The translations under genes were made by a program, and so were the position numbers. Below are positions 49,941-59,452 of a stretch of 64,000 nt of DNA, one piece after another. The DNA lies in NCBI GenBank assembly GCA_947034885.2, contig OX344755.2, positions 11,038,501-11,102,500 on the forward strand, read 5' to 3'. Numbering within the stretch: the first letter of the stretch is position 1; every line of letters begins with the position of its first letter. A model generated the notes under the pieces. The model worked only from the letters and a program-made list of their open reading frames with translations, had not been told where the DNA came from and made no database searches. This stretch comes from Thuidium tamariscinum (taxonomy: Eukaryota; Streptophyta; Bryopsida; Hypnales; Thuidiaceae).

Positions 49941-50484
49941 CTCTAGAGCACGTCAACATCCACTTTTTGGATGATGTGCAAAACAAAATTGAGATTTCTT
50001 TCTCATTACAATTTGGATGAAAGTCATCTTAGTTTTTAGAGATACATTATACAATTGTTGTCCTATCCAAAGGTTAGATTAGGTGTTACCAGAGTAAATA
50101 TTTTTCTAAAATTACAAATGTGGAAGTATGTCAAGTCGTTGACTTGTATTGACCCTAATTCAAACTTGAAATTTCAAAAATGAGGTCATAGAATCAAAGA
50201 ACCCAAAAATTCCAAAAAATCACCATGTCATGTCAAGAGAAACTCATTTCAAGTCCATTCCAACAAAATTAACTCAAAAAATGATCATATTTTGCTTGTA
50301 ATTGAATTTAGAAGGAATTTTAAAATTTTCCTTCCCAAATTTTTAGAAAAGTATTAGTGAATCTAACCGTATGGATAGAATCTACAACTCAAAATCTACA
50401 ACTTTTATTTGCATCTCAATTCCAAAATATTCTTACCAATAGTGCTTTATGATGATTTTTCAAATGAGTCTCGACGCTTAGGGG
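49941..50484. mobile_element. TTAA-bounded 544 bp element, copy 2 (next to the J-domain gene)
   Basis: TTAA (49937-49940) then CTCTAGAGCACGTC; right end GAGTCTCGACGCTTAGGGG then TTAA (50485-50488). It is the reverse-orientation homologue of 8469-9012. Its right end is 91 bp upstream of the first ATG of the J-domain gene, so it forms part of that gene's proximal promoter region. Confidence 0.8.
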
Positions 50485-50574
50485 TTAAGGGGCCAGAAAA
50501 ATCGCTGGACCGAGACCGATCCGGCAGTGAGCTGCCGTCTGTCGTCCTCTGCGTTTTCAAGTTCCGCCATAGCC

Positions 50575-50610
50575 ATGGCGATGGCGGTCCATGGAAGAGT
50601 TCGACGTTAA
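50575..50610 (+). promoter_or_regulatory. Upstream ORF in the 5' leader of the J-domain gene
   Basis: An 11-codon frame (MAMAVHGRVRR, stop TAA at 50608-50610) lies in the same frame as the main coding sequence, 18 nt before its ATG. If the transcript starts upstream of 50575, ribosomes must pass or reinitiate after it. Confidence 0.4.
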
Positions 50611-50628
50611 ACGTGCTGCCTTTTGGCC

Positions 50629-53560
50629 ATGGGGGCCATCGCTCCTTGCTGGTCGCATCATTCTTCGGACCTCTCCCCTCTCCTCTCGTTTTGCAATTCC
50701 TCACAACCATCACCCTGCGATCTTTCTGTGAAATTGAAGAGGAAGCATGGCAGTCTAGGTCAAGACTGTTCCACGAATTCGGCCGAAATTCATGAAAATT
50801 CGGGACACTGGAGGCGTATGCCGAGATTGATCTCGTCGTTGCCCTTGGGGATTGGGGGTGGACTAGGGTGCTGGAATGCTCGACTGGAGCTCAGGTATTT
50901 AACCTAGCTTTTTAAATTCGGATTCGGATTATTTTTTGGACCTATGCACGCAATGCTCTTTACGGATTCTGGCGGGATAGAATTCGGTTCCATCTGAATT
51001 ATGTTATTTTCGCAATATGATCGTCGAATTGGTCATGTTCGAACCCGTAGTCCCTTAGGGGTTCAGAATTTTCGAGGGATTTGGGGATAGGGTTAGAGTG
51101 AATTTTGGTCTTTTCTTGTAGCTGATGGTCGTTTCTTTTCTTGAATTCCTAGTCGACCACAGCAATGTGGAATTTTACTGACTTCATAACAAGGTTATCT
51201 AATACGGAGTAGAATTTTCCAACTTCATGGCTCTGTGAGAATCTTTATTACCTCAAGGATCAAGAGACTCCGTATGGGCCAAATGGTCTTTTGGCTGGTT
51301 TGAGTTGTCTTATGGCGACTTCATATGTTCAATTTGGACCAACGCATGCAATGTTCTTTACTGATTCTGTTATCATAGAATTCGGTCCCTTCTGAATTCT
51401 GTTATTTTCACAATATGACCAATCGAGATGATCGTTTCCGAACTATAAAACCCTTGGTCATATTTAGGGGTTAAGAGCTTTCGAGGGATTTTGGGATAGG
51501 GTTAGGGTGAATTTTTTTTTTCGCACAGTTGATGGCCATTTCCTGTGCTCAATTCCAATTTGAACAACAATGTGCAGTTCTTTATACTTCATTGCAAGGT
51601 CATGTAATAGAATTTTCCACCTTCATGGGTCTTTTTTACTACTTGCATTGTTTGAACCTTCCACCACCGTGTTCATGCAGGTTTACGAGTCTTAAACGGT
51701 TGACAGAAATCGAGGGAAAATCTTTCAATTTATCTAGAAGGTGGTACATATACAAGTCTAGGTTTATTTGTGCTGCAAGAAGAGAAGAGGATGGCGGGAG
51801 GCAAGAAAGGAGCTACTCAGAGGAAGTTGATGTGGTGGATCATTACAAGGTGCTCGGCTTGCGCCGCCAAGCGACAACCTCCGCTATTAAGTTGGCCTAC
51901 AGGCAGCTCGCTCGACAGGTCCAAAATTCACTGTCTTCTTGATTCACATTGGCATTGCCAAAGTTTTCTGAAACTCTTGTCGATTATCAGCAAGATCACT
52001 TACTGTATGCAATCTTGCTTGATCCTAAGCACAATGTATAGATCAATAAATGTTCATCTATGCAGATGTGAGCAATTTTGGTTTTTTTGCAGGCGTCTCA
52101 GTATACACAATGTTTTGATTGCCTAGAGGATGAACTGAAAACGTTGAGATTGAGAAATGAACTTAGAAATAAGTATTTACACGTTTGATGGTGTGCAGTT
52201 GCATCCAGATGTGAATAAAGACGTGGATGCCAATGAAAAATTTATGAGCGTTCGTCTTGCGTATGAGGTGCGTTACCTGCTTATATGTGTATCTCTGATA
52301 ATCTTTCCATCGCTTGATAACTTCATGCTTCTGGTTGAGCTTTTACTCTATACATGTAAATATATACTTTGCATTTGGAAATGAGAGCGCAAGCTCATTT
52401 AAACCGTACCGTTGTGTGGTAGGGAATCCATTTTCGTGGCTTTCATCTTATCATTAGAATGGACTCATCTCCTGTATCCCATTCTTAGAATGGATTTCTT
52501 TACTTGGTCTTGTCTCCATTTCAAGAGGGTTCCAATGCATTAAAGTATGTTGGATTTGGGTGCTGTACCTCAAACTTCAGCAAGGATCCAATCTTGAGCC
52601 TTCGCTACCCCTGAACCATTATGGTGCATTTCATGGAAGTATGTTTGACTGTGATAGATCCTAGAAGTATCTTATTTCTTACAATTCATGTGTTTGGATG
52701 CCACCTGGATTGTGAATGGGTGACTTTTCGATCACGGGGAGGGAATCCCACGTAAATGGGTTCCCTACTTCAAGTATCTTCTGTGAGAGTTACCTCTAAC
52801 GACTTGGTTTTTAAAATTTCTTCAGGTTTTATCTGATGAGACAAGCAGGAAATTGTACGATAGCTCTTTGCAGGAGCAAGTCAAGGCATCTCGAAGAAAA
52901 CAGGTATATCAAAGAAGAGAGAGAGACATGTGGTCACGGTCACGTCCCAACAAATCTCATTACAGAAGAGCCCCGTTATATCAGAATGAGGATTGGAGTT
53001 ATTCAGTGTATTCTTATGAAAGCGAGTATTCTAATATGGAGAGTTACTATTACACCTACCCCACTAGTGGCACGTTTAGCAACATCAAGAAAAAATCATC
53101 CAGAAATTATTCAAACCGTGGAAAACCCCGGCCTGGAGAAGAAGATGGAGAAGAAGATGGAGAAGAGGAGGAAGAAGAACACATGAAGCAATTGGATTTG
53201 GAGCGTATTGGAAGGGAGGGGTTGTTGTTTCTATGGGTGGTTTCGGCAATGTGGCATGCCTTGGGTGCCCAGACTTCTTTGAGTCTACTTGTAAGTGCAT
53301 TGGCCCTTTGGAAAGACTTTGGAGTAGGTTACAGGCTTGCTTCTGGAGTGGCGTGGTTAATGGGAGGAGAGAAAGGTCTCGCTCTTATTGTTGCACTCAT
53401 AGTCACTACCAGAGTCTTGGGAAAGGCGTATCATGCTGTAGCTGCGATTGTGGCCTTGGCACTCTGGTTAGGTGGTGGAGTTCTTAAGGCTTTTCCATTA
53501 CCACACGGAGCAATCCTTGTGTTGGTGTATAAGTGCATACAGTTGCAGTCATCGATGTAA
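50629..53560 (+). CDS. J-domain (DnaJ-type) co-chaperone with acidic linker and C-terminal membrane segments; four exons
   Basis: Exons are 50629-50894, 51681-51918, 52199-52267 and 52826-53560. All junctions are GT-AG, phases agree, and the product is 435 residues ending in TAA. The N-terminal 130 residues are Ser/Arg-rich and transit-peptide-like. The J domain (about 141-204) shows HYKVLGL, the helix II AIKLAYRQLARQ, the Hsp70-stimulating HPD (170-172) and helix III ANEKFMSVRLAYEVLSD. A Tyr/Ser-rich stretch (about 248-270) and an acidic run (about 295-310) precede several hydrophobic segments between about 322 and 430, likely membrane helices. J proteins stimulate the ATPase of Hsp70 partners; here probably at an organelle membrane, plausibly the chloroplast. 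There is no zinc-finger or C-terminal substrate domain, so it is a type III (DnaJC) protein; I cannot assign an orthologue. The ATG at 50629 follows an in-frame stop. Confidence 0.87.
50939..51640 (+). repeat. Tandem duplication of about 400 bp within intron 1 of the J-domain gene
   Basis: 50939-51240 and 51338-51640 align in order: GCACGCAATGCTCTTTAC / GCATGCAATGTTCTTTAC, ATAGAATTCGGT, TTCGAGGGATTTGGGGATAG, GCTGATGGTCG / GTTGATGGCC, then TAGAATTTTCCA. The offset is about 400 bp. Copy 2 ends just before the acceptor of exon 2 and contains an alternative in-frame ATG (51532). Confidence 0.8.
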
Positions 53561-54200
53561 GTTCCTGCTCTCAACCAAGTTTGCTATTCCTGTGTAGTGG
53601 GAGTCGAGCTCAAGTTTCGATGAAGGTTGGTTGGATAATAGGCGATCCTTCATGAAAGCTTATATCAATGAAAACTTTGCAACATGATAGTACTAATACA
53701 GTATTCTGGCATTTTGATCTCTTGTCTTCGAAGTCAAAGAAGTCAAATACCTCGGCGTTTTCTTTCCTTTCCATTGAGTTATCATTTTAATTTCTTGGTC
53801 TAGCTTCTACATCAAAAAGTTGCAACTGACTGCTCTAATTTTGAATTGGTATCTTTAAATTTTATGTCATTTTCTGTTTCTATAAAGTGCGTTAAAGAGC
53901 GATATTGGGCAAGAAGCTTCTTGGCAAGTACCGTGAAGTTCACCGTAGCATCAAGCAGTCTTGAATCTTTAGGGCGATGCTCTGCTTTGGACGGTGGCAG
54001 TACCGAGAAACAGTTCTCGGGAAGCCACCAATAGTGCTTGTGTTCTGTTCTGAGCCAATTGGTTACAAGGGAGCTCTTGAAAGTGAAATCGATGGCTTTC
54101 AATTGCTGGAATTTCGCGGTTGATTGGTAGTTTGCTCCTTGCGTCATGATTTGCTTCAGCTGATTAGAATCTAAACTACTTCGTACTTCAATCCTCTCGA
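53561..54200 (+). other. Probable 3' UTR and downstream flank of the J-domain gene
   Basis: The sequence after the stop is moderately GC-balanced and lacks MITE ends, consistent with a 3' UTR. A perfect small hairpin, CCGAGAA-ACAG-TTCTCGG, lies at 54003-54020. Minus-strand frames here (such as 53812-54147) resemble nothing known. Confidence 0.4.
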
Positions 54201-55904
54201 ATCATCCACGGTATGGCGCATTCTGAGTAATATGTCCTGAGAAAGTCTTATGCTGTGTACAAATTTGATTAGTTTCTGATAAAGAAATGCTTGCAACTAT
54301 GCCTTTGTCAGAAACCTTACCTATTCAACTTCATATAACTAATTTATGTTTTGTAAATATATAACATCAATTAAATCAACGATCTTTCACAATTTTCTTT
54401 GTCTGAAAAATAAGTACGGAGTAATATTTTTCCACCATCTGAAAGAACTAGAAACTGTGGTTGAGAAGTGATAGTAAGGTAACAGGTTCATAAATGGACC
54501 CTCTAAGAGATAGATCTGAATTTAGGGAGGTGAAGCATCTTGAAGTATTTTTCAGTAAATTTCCCTTTGAAAGACAAGTGGAATTGACATCTAACCCAAG
54601 TCATTTCATATTTTTTGGAGCTTTGTGGAATTAGTTATAAAACTTTGAAGTTGAAATGGCATAGGGCTATAAAATCGCCCACTTCCTAAAATGTTCATTT
54701 TCTGTACATTTCTTAAGACTACGAAAAGGCAACAAATAGTGTACATTTAAGAAGGTGGACCATTTTAGAACTTGAGTGGTTTTTGACCATTTTACCTTAT
54801 ACTATGGTAGAGGGATTCATCACCAATAAAATAAACACATCTAGACATCTAGGGTAGTGCAAGGCATAGCAAATATTTTCAGAGGTGCATTGACAAAAAA
54901 ATGATGGAAATTGCAAAAAAAAATCAGAATTTTACCTCTTCAATTGAAAATACTAAAAATTTTGAAAGGCAAAAGTTGGGCAAAATTGACCAATACATAG
55001 AGTCATCCAATTCCAATCATTCAAGAATTACTTTTTTGCTCATTGATTCCTACTTTCTTACTCACTTATGTCTCATGAATTTATTGGTCTATACCTTAAA
55101 AAGTACAAAAACATCCACTCCAAGGAGAAAATGAAAATCCATTCTAATCTTGGTTGGAATTATGGATCCGGGTGGGTTGGCCCCTTCGCTCGGCCTTATC
55201 ATGTTTTACTAGAGGTGCAAATATGAATTCAAAATTTGCAAAAAAATTTGTTTAAAAAATAAAAAATTACAACATTTTACTTGAGTGGTTGAGCGAGGAG
55301 GTCAGTTCTCCGTGCACAAATTATGGCACCCTATTGATCGCCAATGAGACATCAGTTAGGAATGAGTCCTTGTACTATACATTAAAATTGTATTGCTTAA
55401 AACCAAAAGGAGTTGTTTAACATCTATGATTGAAAATCAATCAAGTGTGATTTTTAAAAATCTCATGTACAAAAAATGCAATTAATTAAAATGAAATCTA
55501 AAATCAACATTCTAATATTATGTAGAAATTATAGAAGAGGTGAAAAATTACATTGAGAGAATTTGTATAGTAATTTTAATGTCTACTTATTGAACATTCT
55601 TCAATGAGCATCTATTTATTGTAAAAATTTATTAGGACATATTTTAGACTTCAAGCATGCTTTCCAATCATCCTACTTTATCATTTAGTTTTCTATAATG
55701 ATATATCCAATTAGTGACAATGTAAAATTACTTTCACCTTCAACGATTAGTGTTACTAAAAAAACATCATTTCCATGAAATTTGTGCAATGCAAATTATA
55801 TATGACCTTATAGTACTTCAAAAAAATGTGCCTTTAGTAAATGACTATTACTAACTAAGTCATTGAAAGTTTGAGCAATTGTTGGTCTTCTTTCTACTTG
55901 GTTT

Positions 55905-56575
55905 CAAAAGGAAAAAAAACAAAACAAGTTGGAACTAAGGTTTCTTCTTTTGTTTCATAAAAGATGTAAAATAAGAGTTGAGGGTTTCCTCTTCTTTACA
56001 AAAAAGAAAAAAAAGACTTCAAGTTCATTTTACTATTGTTTCAAAAAAGAAAAAGAAATTCTTAAGTTTGTTTGTTTTTTCACAAAAACATAGAAAAAAC
56101 ATTTGAGGTTTTCTCTTTGGTTTTTCAATAAAGAGAAAGAAGAATCAAGTTTTTCCTCTTGCATTTTATCAAGAAAAATAAAAATAAATGTTGAGGGATT
56201 TTTTTTGTTTCAGAAAAACTTTAAAAAAACATTTGAGGATTTCTCTTTGGTTTTCCAATAAAGAGAAAGAAGCCTTGAGAGTTTCCTCTATAGTTGTACA
56301 AAAAGAAAAAGAAGAGTTGAGTTTTTTCTCTTTCATTTTAACAAAAAAAATAAGAATACAAAATTAAAAAATTAAAAATCAAGGTTTTTTCTTTTGATTT
56401 AAAAAAAAAAAAAAAAGACTTGATGGGTTCTTCTTTGGTTTAAAAAAAGAAAAAGAAGACTTGATGGGTTCTTCTTTGGTTTAAAAAAAGAAAAAGAAGA
56501 CTTGAGGTTTCCCTCTTCTGTTTCAGAAAAAGAAAAGAAAGTTTCCCCGCAAAGGAAAAAAGAAACCTTCCAAGC
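55905..56575. repeat. Degenerate purine-rich tandem repeat, period about 45-55 bp
   Basis: Successive units read roughly AAAAAGAAAAAGAAG, then CTTGAGGGTTTC, then CTCTTTTGTTTCA. The two units at about 56410-56500 are almost identical (GACTTGATGGGTTCTTCTTT twice). Small frames inside are repeat artefacts. Confidence 0.7.
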
Positions 56576-56691
56576 TCATGAAAATAGAAACCTAAACATG
56601 TGCTGTCGAAATGGTCGGTATCCGCAATCGACGGATGATTTAATACGATGTCAGCCAAGAGTGCCAAGTCATCATCGTGAGTCGTCATCAA

Positions 56692-56727
56692 TGACGTCAT
56701 CATCATGATGTCAGCAGTATGACGTCA
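56692..56727. promoter_or_regulatory. Two perfect TGACGTCA palindromes
   Basis: TGACGTCA occurs at 56692-56699 and 56720-56727, within a run of GATGTCAG/GTCATCA words from about 56645. A third copy lies at 27969-27976, downstream of the HIT gene. These match bZIP (TGA-factor, C-box type) binding sites; no nearby gene obviously uses them. Confidence 0.35.
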
Positions 56728-57112
56728 GAACCAAGTTACAGAAGGCATCCATTTACTGGCGAGCCGGCTTAGAACTTCATTTAGAAAGTGGAGGGGCACA
56801 AAGTTGGATGATTCAGCCTCCATTTTGAGGGGAAGGTATACTTGCCTATTAGCAAGCAGATTTGCTATTTGGTTATCTCGGAGAAGCTATTTGTCAACTC
56901 ACATATTTTTCTAAGACTGAGAAATTTGAGGGAAGCTTTTTGTGAGTAGAATGAGGACCTCTTGATAAAAAAAATGAATTTTTTTGTACTTTTTCAAAGT
57001 TTGTTGGGACTGAATTGGTATAATGTCGGTAGACCCATGCTAAACCACACTTATATGTCTCCTCCTAAGTGCATTGTGTCATGATGCTAAAGGATAGCTC
57101 AGATTGTGCTAA

Positions 57113-58069
57113 CCCATTAAGGACTGGCTGACCACTTTTTGGTTGATATTGACACTTTTTTTACTAGTAGTCAAAGTTTTTAAATGAATTTGGATATAGA
57201 CAAAAGAAGATGTGGAGAATGGCAAATCAAATGCATTGGAACAAAAATTACAACAATCTTTACTAGCATGTGGTTTATGAGTTGAAATAACTAACAAAAT
57301 TTAAGCTTAAAATACAAAAATCTTCCACTAAGAGAATCTTCAATGGCCAAAAAATTTAATGTAGAAGTCCAAGTATTTATGCCAATTTTATTATTATGGT
57401 TAGATCTTCAAAATGCATCACAATTTGTTACTCCCTCTATCCCAAAATAAGCTTCCGAATCTCTTCTCTTTTAGAGATTAACTCTGTTTTGAATCAAAGT
57501 TTCAAAAGTTCGAGCATTTAAAAATGAATAACCTATGTCTAAAATCTATGCAAAATTTGGAGCTTAGGTAGTGTCGTTTAGGTACCCAAAATGCAAGTTG
57601 AAAGTGGGATTTTTAACATCTTTTATAATTGTTGCCAGCTCCATCAATTTTATTGGTTTACAGGGTTTTGGCTACAATGGGATTCTAATAAGATGTTCCC
57701 CAATCTAAATATACAAAAGTTAAAAATTAGCCCACTTTATTATCAACTTTTAATAGCTCCAAAGTAGGCACTAAATAAGTCATTAACATTGCTATTTTAG
57801 GAAGCATTATGTAAAAGTTGTCTCATACTACCACTTAAAACCAAGTTTGCAAGGCCAATGAAGTGCACTTACATTATTTCACTTGCCCCTTTAAGGTCAT
57901 TTAGTCAAACATCCAATTGATTTTGAATGGTCAAAATCAAAAGGACTTTTTTAGTGGGATAGAAGATCTGCTTGATTTGGACGCTTTTTACGGGATAGAG
58001 GGAGTATTTTTTTTCCATGTTTAGCTTGGGGCTAAAAATGTTTTGTCCACCTCAAAAATCCTTAATAGG
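57113..58069. mobile_element. Probable TTAA-type element carrying a nested Stowaway MITE
   Basis: CTAA then CCCATTAAGGACTGG at the left; AATCCTTAATAGG then TTAA (58070-58073) at the right. Removing the nested Stowaway leaves about 383 bp. The left TTAA has one mismatch. Confidence 0.5.
57431..58004. mobile_element. Stowaway-type MITE (574 bp), TA target
   Basis: TA then CTCCCTCTATCCCAAAATAAG; right end TTTTTACGGGATAGAGGGAG then TA. A second internal terminus-like word (TAGTGGGATAGAAG, about 57952) suggests a small internal duplication. It is longer than most Stowaway elements. Confidence 0.8.
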
Positions 58070-59016
58070 TTAACGGATGTATGACTAACTTATACAAATG
58101 AGAGGGACCAATAGATGTTGCGATTTGGTGACTGATGGCTTTGAATTGTTCTACCTTGCATAACTTAATACTCCAAATTATTTATCTTGAAAAGTTGTTA
58201 AGGACACAAAACATCATTTGGGTGACTCGACCACAAATTGTAGGATTCAAAAGAGATAGAAAAAAACATTTGTTCATCAAATTTGGAGAAGATGTTGATT
58301 AACAAAAAATTTAGTGAATAGTATTGCAATCATTTTGTATTATAGTATAGTATAAAATACATGTATATTGAAAATTCTAGATTTTTGAGTATCTATATAT
58401 TTTGTATTTGATATGAATTTTCTTCATTTTTTAAAAACATTCATAGTACTCTCAAACTTTATGACTTGTATTAGAAATTTCATCTCTAAAAAATAAATGA
58501 ATTTCTCTGGTATCCTTCATATCTTGTTGCATAATGGTAACAAAGAAAGTCATAGATATTGAAGCTTGAAATCAATGATTATTGATTTTTCCTTTTAAGA
58601 TTAGCACCTTGTAAGGATGTTTAATAAGGAAGTGACAACCAATAATCCTACAACCAAAATGCAGTTTATATATATATATATATTTGTGTGTGTGTTTTGA
58701 GTGGCTTGTTTTCAATAGGAATTTTTTGGAACAAAGGAGGCTTGTCTTTCCTTTATAAAGTTGGGTCATTTGTGGAAGAATTAACTCTAACAAGTTGAAA
58801 ATCTTTTGGTAAAACTATAAAAGCAATAAATCACCCAACTCTTACAATTTGTTAGGTTTTAAACCAATATTGTCAATCATGTATTTAGACTTGCATCTAG
58901 ACAAGTATCTAAAAATGATTAGGAATAGATGAATTAAAAGCTGCTGCTTAGACCAACTTATACATTTAACTTGATGTGCAAATCTTGCTAGGAGAATGTT
59001 CCCCTCCAAATCTTGA

Positions 59017-59452
59017 GGTAAACCAACCCATGACAAGCCAACTTTCTAATGCACACATCTACAAAATGACCTATTATAGTTTTCTATCAATCCATGGCAA
59101 AAAAATCTAATTAATGAGGTTAGGACTTCATTAGATAGACTAATGGCCATATTCAATGCTTTGTATGATGGTGATGGAGTTATTAGAGATTGATTTAGGA
59201 GCTTGGACCTTGCTAGTGTTAAGTCATTATAAAAACTAACTTTTTTATTCCATCATGTCATATCTATGTTAGAAAATTTTGCAACCATATCAAGAAATAT
59301 TGTCACTGCTTTAGGTGATCTAACAACCATTATGGGCACTCTTTTTGATGGTTTTGGGGTAGTCTAGAGATTGTTTTGAATCGTTACGGATGCACTTTTC
59401 AAAAATTATTAACAAAATTATACTTTGTTAAAAAAATGAAATTTCAATCCTC
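59017..59452. repeat. Dispersed repeat family E, copies 2 and 3 region
   Basis: Direct-orientation homologue of 7743-8160, sharing CCCATGACAAGCCAACT, TGATGGTGATGGAGTTATTA and TTAGGTGATCTAACAACC. A third, more diverged copy follows at 60285-60552. Confidence 0.7.

Noticed and set aside
52836-53487. Other plus-strand frames over exon 4 of the J-domain gene
   Set aside because: They do not continue the J-domain frame through the exon 3/4 junction and lose the hydrophobic C-terminus.
53812-54147. Minus-strand 111-codon frame downstream of the J-domain gene
   Set aside because: No recognised domain and located in the probable 3' UTR; kept only as a note on that region.
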